DNA of 64,000 nt from Asanoa sp040676615. GTDB lineage: Bacteria; Actinomycetota; Actinomycetes; Mycobacteriales; Micromonosporaceae. A model generated the notes under the pieces. That model did no database searches. It had not been told where the DNA came from and saw nothing but the letters and a program-made list of their open reading frames with translations. How positions within the stretch are numbered: the stretch's first letter is position 1; the number at the start of each line of letters is the position of its first letter. The DNA is taken from contig NZ_JBFAPI010000012.1 in NCBI RefSeq assembly GCF_040676615.1, forward strand, positions 1 to 64,000, written 5' to 3'. This document shows, piece after piece, positions 17,728-26,765 of this stretch. A program made the translations under genes and the position numbers.

Positions 17728-17778
17728 CTCCGCATGTCTATGCGGAGAACGGTATCAGCACCCGCTCGCGGATCGCAA
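17728..17778 (-). promoter_or_regulatory. arg operon promoter with ARG-box-like palindrome
   Basis: On the minus strand TTGCGA (17778-17773), an 18-base spacer and TACCGT (17754-17749) form a plausible promoter. Directly downstream is the palindrome CTCCGCAT-AGAC-ATGCGGAG (17747-17728), with TGCAT-like cores as in actinobacterial ARG boxes. It covers the initial transcribed region and the argC ribosome site. A weaker ATGCA...TGTAT pair lies at 17783-17799. ArgR binding here would block initiation and possibly translation. Confidence 0.6.
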
Positions 17779-17804
17779 GATCATGCAGTCGGGTGTATGG
17801 CCAA

Positions 17805-20585
17805 TCACGCGTTCGGACGACGGCGGCGGATCAGCACGCCGGCGCCGATGCCGATCAGCACGACCAGGCTGAATCCGGACAGCCAGGCACCGACGTTGTG
17901 CATGGGCATCCGGTAACCGAGCCGCACCGTGTGGGTCCCTTCCGGCACGGCCACCGCCACCAGGCCGTTGTCGGCCGGCACCAGCGGGGCCGGAGCGCCG
18001 TCGACGGTCGCCACCCAGCCGTGCTGCAGCGCGTCGGCGACGACCAGGTAGCCGGCGCCCTGCGCGCCGACCCGGGCGGCGATGTCGTCGGTGCCGTCGT
18101 CGGTCACCTCGACCGTGGCCGGCCGGCCCGCCGGCGCCACCGGCGGCGCGCTGTCGAGCACCACCTCGTCGGGCCGCAGGCCGGGACCGGTCAGGGCAGA
18201 CATCCGGGCCGCCGGGGTGGCTCCCACGTAGACGCCGCTGGCCCAGCGGATCCGCGGCAGCGCGGTGGCGCGGCTCCAGACGACCGAGTTTCCGGCGTAC
18301 GCGATCTTCAATCCGTCGGCGGCCGAGCCGACGACCGAGACGGCCGGCGCCGCGCCGGCAGCGGCGACGGTGAGCGGTTCGTCGACGCCGACCACGGCGA
18401 CGGTCGGGGTGCCGGCCGGGATGTCGTCGCCGGCGACCGCGACGTAGCTGGGCCGGCCGGCCTGGGTGTCGCGCAGCAGCCGGCTGCCCTTGGCCAGTTC
18501 GTGGCCCTGGCGGTCGCGCACGCTGACGTCGATCCGGGCGGTCTTCGGCGCGGCGGCCGGCAGGGTCACGGCGACGCCGCGGACCGGGCCGGTGACCGGC
18601 AGGTCGACGGACTGCGGCCGGCCCGGCCGGAGCGTGACCGTCGACCCGTCACCGGCGGTGATCCGCTCGGGCCCGAAGATCCGCGCCTGCGGGGTGGTGA
18701 CGAAATAGCGCACCGAGAGCCGGTCGAGGACCGGGCTCTGCGCCATCTCCTGGGTGGCCGGCAGCCGCAGCAGCGTGGTGCCGAACTTCTCGCCGGGCAG
18801 CCCCTGCACGGTCTGCGCGAACCGCTTGTCGAAGAACCCCTCGCCGGTCAGCGAGCGCAGCCCGGCCGCGCTGTCAGCACCCGGATACATGCCGCCGTCG
18901 GCGGACGCGAACCGGTCGTGGCCCAGGTTGGCGGCCAGGTAACGGTGCACGTCGGTCTGCGGGTACCAGGTGTCGCGGTCGACCCGCGGCCAGTAGCCAT
19001 AGACCGTGAACAGCGCCTGCACCAGGACCAGCAGCGGCACCGCGACCGCCGCGGCCGGAGTCAGCCAACGCCGCCGGACGGATGGCCGCCAGAGCGACCA
19101 CAGGGCGAGCGCGGTGGCCGCGATGATTGCCAGCCCGGCCGCGCAGCGCACCGCGAAGCTGAGCGGTCGCAGGTCGCTGCCGGGAGCGGCGACCACCCGC
19201 CAGCCGTCGAAGAGGGTCAGCGCGAGCGCGAGCACGCCGACCGCGCCGACGCCGATCGCCCAGCGCCGGTGTGCCGCCGGCAACTCGGCGGCCTTGGCCT
19301 TGCGCAGCGCGATCTCGAAGCCGACCGCGATCAGCATCGCGATCAGGAAGCCGAGCACGCTGCGGGCCCGGCCGACGAAGTTGTCGGCGAACAGGACGGG
19401 CAGCTTCTGCAGGATCGACAGCGGCGGGCCGCCGAGGTAGATCAACGCGGCCCAGACCACGGTGGCGGCGACCAGGTAGGTCCAGACGCCGCGGGGCAGG
19501 AACGAGCGGGCGGCCGCCGGCAGCGCGACGGCCAGGAAGAACAGCACCAGGCCGGCGGCGCCCACGTACGAGAGCGCCTCGACGGCGTTGTGCTGCAGCG
19601 CGAAGCTGTTGACCCGGCCGAGCGACCACGGCGCCCACGACGTGATCAACGCGGCCGGCTCGAGGTGGTCGGCGCCTGTCTGGCCGCGGTAGCTGAGCTT
19701 GGCGTTCTGCATCGAGGCCACGAACGGCAGCAACTGGATAGCGGTGATCATGACGGCGCCGGCCACCGCGCCGGCGGCGGCGAGGATCGGCGCGACGGCC
19801 CGCCTCCGGCCCTGGGCCAGCGCCCGCACCACCAGATAGCCGCCCGCGGTCAGCACCGTGTAGCCGGTGACCGCCGGGAAGCCGCCGAACAGCATGCAGG
19901 CCAGTGCGACGGCGAGCAGCGCGCCGTCGCGGACCCGCCGTTCGGTGACCAGCCGCTCGGTGGCCCAGAAGACCGCCGGGATGAATGCCGCGACCCGGGT
20001 CTGCGGCCAGTTGGTCCAGACGATCATGAACGCGCTGGTCACGAACGCCAGGCCGCCGAGCAGCGCCGCGGCCCTGCCCAGCCGGAGCCGGCGCAGGAAC
20101 AGGTAGCAGCCGCCGGCGGCGACCAGGATCTCGAGCAGCTTGACGAACGCGGGCGCCATCGACGACGGCAGCACGTAGTAGGGCAGGGTCAGCGGCGACA
20201 GTACGGCGTAGTTGGGCACCGACCCGAGCACCCCGCCGCCGCCGACGTAAGGGTTCCACGCGGCCAGGTGGCCCTGCTTGAGTTGCTCGGCGAACAGCGA
20301 CGTGCCGGGCAGCACCGAGGCGACGATGTCGTTGGCGATGGTGCTGGTGACCTCGGGCTGCGACAGGCCGGCGCCGGCGTAGGGGCTGCCGGAGACGAGC
20401 AGGTCGGTGTTGGCCAAGGTGGTCAGGCCGAGCAGCGGGGTGCCGATGCCGACCAGCGCGAAGAGCACCACCGCGGCCAGGGCCACCCGGTCGACGAGTC
20501 GGCCCAGGCCGGCGCGCGACGGTGCACCGGCCTCGGCGCTGTCGCGGTCCTGGTCTGCTGACGTGGTCAACGCAGCCGGTCGCAT
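17805..20585 (-). CDS. YfhO family polytopic membrane protein
   Basis: Large (926 residues) integral membrane protein with the YfhO domain. These proteins are thought to act in glycosylation or modification of cell-wall polymers, as in lipoteichoic acid glycosylation in Firmicutes. One N-terminal helix (about 32-55) is followed by the conserved early loop with NTDLLVSGSPYAG and WNPYVGGGG, many helices to about residue 500, an extracytoplasmic beta-rich region (about 500-890) and a last helix before an Arg-rich tail. It overlaps the upstream membrane gene by 19 bases and ends 84 bases from argC. The substrate is unknown. Confidence 0.75.
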   Translation of the reverse strand: MRPAALTTSADQDRDSAEAGAPSRAGLGRLVDRVALAAVVLFALVGIGTPLLGLTTLANTDLLVSGSPYAGAGLSQPEVTSTIANDIVASVLPGTSLFAEQLKQGHLAAWNPYVGGGGVLGSVPNYAVLSPLTLPYYVLPSSMAPAFVKLLEILVAAGGCYLFLRRLRLGRAAALLGGLAFVTSAFMIVWTNWPQTRVAAFIPAVFWATERLVTERRVRDGALLAVALACMLFGGFPAVTGYTVLTAGGYLVVRALAQGRRRAVAPILAAAGAVAGAVMITAIQLLPFVASMQNAKLSYRGQTGADHLEPAALITSWAPWSLGRVNSFALQHNAVEALSYVGAAGLVLFFLAVALPAAARSFLPRGVWTYLVAATVVWAALIYLGGPPLSILQKLPVLFADNFVGRARSVLGFLIAMLIAVGFEIALRKAKAAELPAAHRRWAIGVGAVGVLALALTLFDGWRVVAAPGSDLRPLSFAVRCAAGLAIIAATALALWSLWRPSVRRRWLTPAAAVAVPLLVLVQALFTVYGYWPRVDRDTWYPQTDVHRYLAANLGHDRFASADGGMYPGADSAAGLRSLTGEGFFDKRFAQTVQGLPGEKFGTTLLRLPATQEMAQSPVLDRLSVRYFVTTPQARIFGPERITAGDGSTVTLRPGRPQSVDLPVTGPVRGVAVTLPAAAPKTARIDVSVRDRQGHELAKGSRLLRDTQAGRPSYVAVAGDDIPAGTPTVAVVGVDEPLTVAAAGAAPAVSVVGSAADGLKIAYAGNSVVWSRATALPRIRWASGVYVGATPAARMSALTGPGLRPDEVVLDSAPPVAPAGRPATVEVTDDGTDDIAARVGAQGAGYLVVADALQHGWVATVDGAPAPLVPADNGLVAVAVPEGTHTVRLGYRMPMHNVGAWLSGFSLVVLIGIGAGVLIRRRRPNA

Positions 20586-21934
20586 GGGATGTGTACCTGC
20601 CCGTAGGGAGCTCCGCGCGGACCGGACAACAGTATCGCCTCAGCTGCGGAGGAATGGGCGCGGCACGCGTGCCTGGCGGTGTGGACCTGTGCCGACCAGC
20701 TGGGCGTCGATGGCGTACGGATCTGGTGAACGACCCGGTAGTTGGCGACCGAGGTGACCGCGAGCAACAGGCCGAGGACGACCAGTGGTGCCCACCCGGC
20801 CGGCCCGGCGCCGGCCCGTGGCCGCAGCAGCGCGACGAGGGCGACGACGATCAGCATCGACGGCGCGACCAGATAGCGGTTGGGCACCCGGCCCAGCAGC
20901 ATCGCCTCGGCCGCGTAGAGGCCGGCGGCGTGCAGCAGGGCCAGCACGGCCAGCGTGATCCGCGGCCCACCCGGCTGTCGCCGGCGCAGCAGCGCGCCGG
21001 CGCCGGCGCCGAGCAGCGGCACCAGGGCGGCCGCGATCAGCCACGGGTGGTCGGACACGGTGCTGATCGGGTGGGTGATCCAGCGCTCGCCGAAGAACGT
21101 CTGCGGCAGCAGCCGGTCGAACACCGAGCCGCCCACCCACAGCGGGTCGACGCGGGTATGGCCGATGCCCCCGCGGTCGGCCTTGCCGGAGGCGAGCCCG
21201 GCCAGTTGGATGCCGATGCCGACGACCAGCGCGCAGGCGGCGGCGATACCGGACCGGTCCCGGCGGACGGCGGCCCGCAGCAGCGCCAACGGGAGGAACA
21301 CGACGGCCAGGGTGCTGGTCAACGCCGCGAGCGCGACCGCGACCGGTGCGCCGATCCGGCCGAACCGGGTGCGCGGCACCGCCAGCAGGATCCAGAACAG
21401 CGTGTAGAGCATCGGGAACTGGAGCGTGGCGTTGTTGTTGACGGCCTCGCCGTTGGCCACCCACTGCAACACCACCGGCGCCGCCACGAACAGCCGCAGC
21501 GCGGGGTGCGGCAGGAAGCCGGCGGCGCACCGGTAGACGATCGCGGCCAGGCCCAGCGTGCTGCCGATCACCAGCGCCGTGTTGACGGCGGCCCACCAGG
21601 AGACCGGGAAGCTGGTGACCACCTCGGCCACCAGTCGGCTGTAGACGCAGAAGTAGCCGTTGATGGTGGTGGTGATCGCGTCGACGAGGGAGCGGTTGGC
21701 GGCGTCGCCGAGGAAGTTGGCACCGTCTTCGGCCCACACCGTGTCCCAGGCGCCGACGCCGGAGGTGCGCCAGGCCGGGTAGATGACGCCGCAGAGAAGC
21801 ACGGCCAGCCCGAGCGGTCGACGGAGCCCCGCGACGCCGGTGGCGGAGGACTCGGGAAACAGCGTCGCGGCCGGTGTCCGCGGTGCCGGTGCCGAGGCTT
21901 CTCCCGGCCCGCTGACCCGCTCGTCGACGGTCAC
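20567..21934 (-). CDS. Polytopic membrane protein of the surface-glycan block (paralogue of 24310-25728)
   Basis: Not assignable to a named family with confidence. It has about 455 residues with some ten hydrophobic segments. An early periplasmic-type loop reads WAEDGANFLGDA and the C-terminus ends GQVHIPCDRLR. The product of 24310-25728 has the same plan (WIEDAKRFLTGA early, RIPCRRLR at the end), so the two are paralogues. The loop position of the acidic residues suggests a GT-C-like glycosyltransferase, which is an inference. The frame extends to 21982. The GTG at 21934, eight bases after a TATGGT box, is preferred. It is coupled to the YfhO gene. Confidence 0.65.
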   Translation of the reverse strand: MTVDERVSGPGEASAPAPRTPAATLFPESSATGVAGLRRPLGLAVLLCGVIYPAWRTSGVGAWDTVWAEDGANFLGDAANRSLVDAITTTINGYFCVYSRLVAEVVTSFPVSWWAAVNTALVIGSTLGLAAIVYRCAAGFLPHPALRLFVAAPVVLQWVANGEAVNNNATLQFPMLYTLFWILLAVPRTRFGRIGAPVAVALAALTSTLAVVFLPLALLRAAVRRDRSGIAAACALVVGIGIQLAGLASGKADRGGIGHTRVDPLWVGGSVFDRLLPQTFFGERWITHPISTVSDHPWLIAAALVPLLGAGAGALLRRRQPGGPRITLAVLALLHAAGLYAAEAMLLGRVPNRYLVAPSMLIVVALVALLRPRAGAGPAGWAPLVVLGLLLAVTSVANYRVVHQIRTPSTPSWSAQVHTARHACRAHSSAAEAILLSGPRGAPYGQVHIPCDRLR

Positions 21935-22029
21935 AGCGCCGGACCATACGCGATTCGGGCGCGCGCGGGGTACCCGGCCCATCGACGCTCGACTTTCGGC
22001 TGTCGCCGACCACCACTACAGTGGCCCGA

Positions 22030-22725
22030 ATGGCCGTCTGCAACGAGACCGACCTGTCCGGCGACGAACTGGCCCAGCTCTACGACGACCGCTTCGACGC
22101 GGCCGAGCTGGAGAGCAAGCGCGTGCTGTGGGAAGCACTCTGCCGCGGCTTCTTCGACCGCTACGTCGATCCCGACGACACGGTCGTCGACCTGGCCGCC
22201 GGCACGTGCGAGTTCAGCAACGCGATCCGGGCCAAGCGGAAGATCGCCGTCGACCTCAACCCCGACACCCCCAAGTTCGCCGTCGACGCCGACGTGGTGG
22301 TCGCACCGAGCGACGACATCGCGGCGATCGACGACGGCACCGCCGACGTCGTGTTCACCTCGAACTTCTTCGAGCACCTGCCCGACAAGCGGGCCCTGCT
22401 GCGCACCCTCGGCGAGACGCGGCGGATCCTGCGACCGGGCGGCCGGCTGCTGGTGCTGATGCCCAACCTGCGCTTCGTCGGCCAGCGTTACTGGGACTAT
22501 TTCGACCACCACCTGCCGCTGACCCACCTGAGCCTGGTCGAGGGGCTGGGGCTGGCCGGCTTCGAGACCGACGAGGTGATCCCCCGCTTCCTGCCCTACA
22601 CGGTGAAGGACTCCCCGGTGCGGGTGCGGCCCGCGTTCGTCCGCGCCTACCTGCGACTGCGGCCGGCGTGGCGGGTGTTCGGCCGGCAGATGTTCGTCGT
22701 GGCCCGCCGGCCGATGCCCCGCTGA
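22030..22725 (+). CDS. Class I SAM-dependent methyltransferase
   Basis: Cytoplasmic methyltransferase with the SAM fold. Motif I appears as VVDLAAGTCEFSNAI (about residues 53-67), the acidic ribose-binding residue as VDLNPDTP, motif II region as DVVFTSNFFEHLPD, and RRILRPGGRLLVLMPN as the post-motif strand. It is 231 residues long, and the small-molecule or lipid/sugar substrate is unknown. It is the only plus-strand gene inside the surface-glycan block and may modify a sugar or lipid intermediate. The ATG at 22030 lies seven bases after TACAGT, suggesting a leaderless message. A GTG at 22021 would overlap that box. It ends eight bases from the convergent neighbour. Confidence 0.8.
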   Translation: MAVCNETDLSGDELAQLYDDRFDAAELESKRVLWEALCRGFFDRYVDPDDTVVDLAAGTCEFSNAIRAKRKIAVDLNPDTPKFAVDADVVVAPSDDIAAIDDGTADVVFTSNFFEHLPDKRALLRTLGETRRILRPGGRLLVLMPNLRFVGQRYWDYFDHHLPLTHLSLVEGLGLAGFETDEVIPRFLPYTVKDSPVRVRPAFVRAYLRLRPAWRVFGRQMFVVARRPMPR

Positions 22726-22732
22726 GCCCGGC

Positions 22733-24313
22733 CTACCAGTTCACGATCCGCACTGCCGGCTCGCGGCCGGACGGCGTCGACCGCACCGTCAGATCGGCGA
22801 ACTCGGCCTTCCAGGCCGCCTTCTCCTCCTCGGACTGGTGTGACCGGATCACCCAGACGACCGCCTCGGGGCTCGACTTGTCGGCCAACCCGATCGCTTC
22901 CAGCACGGCCGCGTGGATCGCGGCCGGGTCGCGACCGCCACTGACCACGATCGCGTCGTCGGCGTACGTCGGCCGCCAGCCGACCGCCGAGTTCGGGTCG
23001 GGGCGGTGACCCGGTCGTTCCGGCCAGTAGAACGCGAACCCGAACATCGCCGAACCGCTGACCAGCACGATGTCGCCCGGTCGGCGGTTCGCCCAGACGT
23101 ACGCGGTCGGTCGCCGGGTGTCCTCCGACGTCGCCGAGACGCGTACGCCCAGTTCCGGGTCGTTGCCGTTGAACCGCAACCAGTCCGCGGTCGCCCAGAG
23201 GTAGCCGCCGAGCGTCGCGAGGGCCAGCACGGCGGCGACGGCCGTCGCACCAGCCCGCGAACGGCGGGCCAGTAGGCCGCCGGCCGACGTGGCGATGCCG
23301 ACGACGCCGAGCGCCGCGAAGGCGGTCAGGCAGACCAGCAGGAAGTGTGACGTGCGCAGGTCGAGCAGCGGGTAACGGTGGGCCAACCCGGCCAGCACGC
23401 CGGCCGGGAGCAGCAGGGCACCGGCCAGGGCCAGTGCCGGTCGCCCCGACCGGGCGACGGTGACCAGACCGGCGGCGGCCAGCAGGAGCAGCAGCGGCCA
23501 GGGCATGCCGAGGAACGGCCGCAGGCCCGTCAGCCTGCCGCCGAGGAAGCCGGGCAGCTGCCCGAAGGTCGGGAAGAAGGGCTCCCAGAAGCTTTCCATC
23601 GCGCCGTTGGCTCCGTTGCGGGCCAGCCCGACATAGGCGGCCGCGGACACCGCCAGCATCAGCGCACCGGTGACCGCGGCCTCGACGGCCTGCCGGCGCT
23701 GGCCGCGGACCAGCGCGGTGATGACCAGCGCGCCGGCCACGCAGCCGCCGACCAGCACGGTCGGGTGGCTGATCAGAGTCCCGAGGGTGAACGTCGCCAG
23801 CAGCAGGCCCAGCCGCCGCCGCGAGTAGGAGGCCTCGACCAGCCCGCCGACCGTCAGCAGGAGCAACGCGACCGTGGCGTCCGCGGTGTACTGCTTGAGG
23901 TCGTGGCGCACCTGCTGGGCCGGCAGCAACGCGACCGCGAGGCCGGTGACCAGCCCGGCGACGACCCGGTGGGCCGGCGACGGCCAGCGCGGCACGGCCG
24001 CCAGCGCGTAGCCGGCCAGCACCGAGAGCACCAGGAAGCCGATCGGCACCAACCGGAGGTCGTCGACGTCGGGCACGAGACGCAACAGCGCGGTCCAGCC
24101 CACCGGTGTCGACCCGGTCACCGCCGACAGGTCACCGAGCGGGAACCGGACCGAAGCGGCGACCCACGCCTCGTCGAGCCAGTAGGGCAGGGCCAGCGCC
24201 GCCCGCACGTCGTGGATGGCCAGCGTGGCCGCGATCAGCGCGAGCGGCGGGAGCCCTTCGAGCAGCCGGATCCCGCGCCTGCCCCACGAACCGCCCCGGA
24301 CGCTGGTGGTCAC
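22733..24313 (-). CDS. GT-C-like polytopic membrane protein, putative glycosyltransferase
   Basis: A 526-residue membrane protein with about eleven hydrophobic segments and a C-terminal soluble domain (about 400-526). The first loop contains LPYWLDEAWVA, the acidic LDE motif placed as in ArnT/PMT-like (GT39/GT83) transferases that use polyprenyl-phosphate sugars, and QVRHDLKQYTAD resembles their later conserved loop. The C-terminal part contains VWANRRPGDIVLV, as in other actinobacterial dolichyl-phosphate-mannose-type proteins. Sugar and acceptor are unknown. It is the last gene of a five-gene operon and overlaps its upstream neighbour by four bases. Confidence 0.65.
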   Translation of the reverse strand: MTTSVRGGSWGRRGIRLLEGLPPLALIAATLAIHDVRAALALPYWLDEAWVAASVRFPLGDLSAVTGSTPVGWTALLRLVPDVDDLRLVPIGFLVLSVLAGYALAAVPRWPSPAHRVVAGLVTGLAVALLPAQQVRHDLKQYTADATVALLLLTVGGLVEASYSRRRLGLLLATFTLGTLISHPTVLVGGCVAGALVITALVRGQRRQAVEAAVTGALMLAVSAAAYVGLARNGANGAMESFWEPFFPTFGQLPGFLGGRLTGLRPFLGMPWPLLLLLAAAGLVTVARSGRPALALAGALLLPAGVLAGLAHRYPLLDLRTSHFLLVCLTAFAALGVVGIATSAGGLLARRSRAGATAVAAVLALATLGGYLWATADWLRFNGNDPELGVRVSATSEDTRRPTAYVWANRRPGDIVLVSGSAMFGFAFYWPERPGHRPDPNSAVGWRPTYADDAIVVSGGRDPAAIHAAVLEAIGLADKSSPEAVVWVIRSHQSEEEKAAWKAEFADLTVRSTPSGREPAVRIVNW

Positions 24314-25728
24314 CGCAGTCGTCTACAGGGGATCCTGACCGTCCACCAGGTGTGTCTGTAGTCGAACCACGGCTTCCCGGGCTGGGCGGCACAGGCCGCC
24401 GTCGCCTGGCGGACGGTCTCGTCCCAGCCCTGGCTGGTCGAGCGCCCGTTGGGACCACGCAGGTTGACGGCACAGACCACGGCCAGCAGGACGACGAGGC
24501 CGAAGACCGGCACCCGGGTGGCCAGTCGCGGGCGCGCGTCCGTCGCCGCCGGCGCGGCCGCGGGCACCGGCCGGAGCAGCGCGACGAGGGCCACGTAGAG
24601 CAGCAGGGCCACCGGGATCACGTAGCGCGGCTGGGTCCAACCCATGTTGGAGACCGCGGCGGCGAAGAACAGCCCGCCGGAGACGATCGCGGCGACGGCC
24701 AGCGGCCAGTGCGGGTTGGTCACCCGGCGCACGGCGAGCACCACGACCGTGGCCACGAGCGCCCAGGCGACCAGCGTCAGCACGAGGTGGGCGGCGCCGC
24801 TGATCGTCCACGGGACCGGCCAGCCGCTGATGTCGGTGCCGGGACCGCCGAGCCACTTCTCGCCGAGCACGGCCCGCGGCACCGCGCTGTCGGCGTATTC
24901 CTTGAGCAGCCACAGCGGGTTGTAGCGGGGTCGACCGACGCCGGCCCGGCTCGAGTCACCGGTGAGCATGAAATAGCCCTGCAGCCCGAGCCCGAAGAGG
25001 TAGGCCACGGCCACGGCCCGGGTCACCCAGTCGCGCACCGCCCAGAGCCGCAGCAGCAACAGCGGCAGCAGCACGACCGGCAGGATGCTGCTGGTCGTGG
25101 TGTAGAGCGCGACGGCAACGACGACGACCTTGCCGACCGGGGTACGCGGACGCCAGAGCAGCGCCCAGAACAGCGCGTAGAAGGCGAAGAACTGCACGGT
25201 GGCGATGTCGTTGTCGGCCTGTGTGTGGCCGACCGGCACCATCACCACCGGCACCGCGACCAGCGCGCGCAGCCACCACTGCTGGAAGAAGCGGCCGCTG
25301 GCGGTGTAGGCGACCGCGGCGGCCGTGGTGATCAGGGCGACCGCGATCAGCGTGAGCACCGGCGCCGCCCAGCGCACGCCGAACAGCGTGGCGATCTCGG
25401 CGGACAGCCGCGGCCCGACGTGCAGGTAGCCGTTGAACGGGGTGAACACGACCTCGCGGGCCGGTTGGGAACCCAGCGCGCCGGTCAGGAAGCGCTTGGC
25501 GTCTTCGATCCAGGTCGAGTTGAGCGCGCCCGGGCCGCCGGTGCGGGAGATGCTGACCCCCATCAGGGCCAGGAAGCCGAGGACGCCGAGCAGCAGCGCC
25601 CGGGCGGACGGGCCGGCGGCGGCCGGCTCCGGGAACAGCGACCGGATCCAGGCACCGCGCGGCGGCGAACCGCCGGCCGCCGAGCCCGCGGGCTGGCGAC
25701 CGGCCTCGGTGGCCTCGGCCAGGCTCAC
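24310..25728 (-). CDS. Polytopic membrane protein of the surface-glycan block (paralogue of 20567-21934)
   Basis: A 472-residue membrane protein of unknown function with about ten hydrophobic segments. It has an early loop WIEDAKRFLTGALG, a second loop FTPFNGYLHVGPRL, and the C-terminal WTVRIPCRRLR. The early acidic loop, the overall helix pattern and the IPC-x-RLR tail match the protein at 20567-21934, so the two come from a duplication or form a pair with related roles. It overlaps the epimerase gene upstream and the GT-C-like gene downstream by four bases each, so it is strictly co-translated. A role in surface polymer assembly is inferred from context. Confidence 0.65.
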   Translation of the reverse strand: MSLAEATEAGRQPAGSAAGGSPPRGAWIRSLFPEPAAAGPSARALLLGVLGFLALMGVSISRTGGPGALNSTWIEDAKRFLTGALGSQPAREVVFTPFNGYLHVGPRLSAEIATLFGVRWAAPVLTLIAVALITTAAAVAYTASGRFFQQWWLRALVAVPVVMVPVGHTQADNDIATVQFFAFYALFWALLWRPRTPVGKVVVVAVALYTTTSSILPVVLLPLLLLRLWAVRDWVTRAVAVAYLFGLGLQGYFMLTGDSSRAGVGRPRYNPLWLLKEYADSAVPRAVLGEKWLGGPGTDISGWPVPWTISGAAHLVLTLVAWALVATVVVLAVRRVTNPHWPLAVAAIVSGGLFFAAAVSNMGWTQPRYVIPVALLLYVALVALLRPVPAAAPAATDARPRLATRVPVFGLVVLLAVVCAVNLRGPNGRSTSQGWDETVRQATAACAAQPGKPWFDYRHTWWTVRIPCRRLR

Positions 25729-26750
25729 AGCCGACCGTCGTGCACGGCCTGGGTGACCCAGGGGATGACCTCGTCGAGCATGGTCTCGAGGCTGGTCGTG
25801 GCTTCGAAACCGAGGACCTCGCGGGCCTTGGTCACGTCGGGCACGCGCTTCTGCACGTCGTACTCGTAGGGGTCGTCGGAAACGACCTGGAACGGCACGT
25901 CGGGGCCCTTGATCTTGCGCCAGATCACCTCGGCCAGGTCGAGCACGGTGGTCGACTCGGCGGTAGAGAGGTTGAAGTCGTCGTTGGTGGCGGCCTCGTG
26001 CTCCATCGCGACGACGATGCCGCGGGCGAGGTCACCGCCGTAGGTGTAGTGCCGGACCTGGTCGCCGGAGCCGAGGATGTGCAGCGGGTCCTGGCCCTTG
26101 ACGATCTTCTGCACCAGGTCGGGGACGACGTGCGACATCGCCAGCTTGACGTTGCCGGACAGCACCTCGACCTCGCCCAGAGCCCGGCCCTCACCGACGC
26201 CGACGCAGTTGAACGGGCGCACGATCGTGTAGGGCAGCTGGTACTGGTCCCAGGCGGCCCTCGCGTAGTACTCGACCGCGAGCTTCTGGAAGCCGTAGGA
26301 CGACAGCGGCGGCGGCACCTTGCGCTCGTCGCCCTCCTTGCTCGGCCACGTCTCGGTCGACTCGAAGACCATCGACGACGACATGTAGGTGACCTTCTTG
26401 AGCTTGCCGTCGCGGTGTGCCGCGATCGCCGCGTCACACGAGGAGGCCATGATCCGCTCGTTGGTGGCCAGCAGGTCGTAGGCGTAGGCGTGGAAGTAGG
26501 AGATGCCACCGATCATCGCGGCGCCCGCGATGAGGTGGTCGCAGTCCATGAGCAACTTGGTCATCAGGTCGACGTCGCGCGCGTCGCCCTCGACGAAGTG
26601 GTAGCGCGGGTGGTCGTCGTAACTGCGCGACACCGGGCCGTACTTCGAGTAGTTGTCGAGGCCGACCACCTCGTGACCGCGGCCGAGCAGTTCCTCGACC
26701 ACATACCCGCCGATGAACCCGGCCGAACCGGTAACCAGGACCTTTGCCAC
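25725..26750 (-). CDS. NAD-dependent epimerase/dehydratase (extended SDR)
   Basis: Acts on a nucleotide-activated sugar, as an epimerase, dehydratase or reductase. The nucleotide-binding GSAGFIGG (G8, G11, G14), the catalytic serine region SSS (124-126) and Y152-x3-K156 in SYGFQK are intact. DNYSKYGPVSRSY after strand 2 and VRPFNCVGVGE are typical of extended SDRs. It has 341 residues. It is the third gene of the operon that starts with a nucleotide-sugar dehydrogenase and a GT2, and may act on the same activated sugar. The exact reaction is not determined. Confidence 0.85.
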   Translation of the reverse strand: MAKVLVTGSAGFIGGYVVEELLGRGHEVVGLDNYSKYGPVSRSYDDHPRYHFVEGDARDVDLMTKLLMDCDHLIAGAAMIGGISYFHAYAYDLLATNERIMASSCDAAIAAHRDGKLKKVTYMSSSMVFESTETWPSKEGDERKVPPPLSSYGFQKLAVEYYARAAWDQYQLPYTIVRPFNCVGVGEGRALGEVEVLSGNVKLAMSHVVPDLVQKIVKGQDPLHILGSGDQVRHYTYGGDLARGIVVAMEHEAATNDDFNLSTAESTTVLDLAEVIWRKIKGPDVPFQVVSDDPYEYDVQKRVPDVTKAREVLGFEATTSLETMLDEVIPWVTQAVHDGRL

Positions 26751-26765
26751 TGCGAGTGCTCTCCT

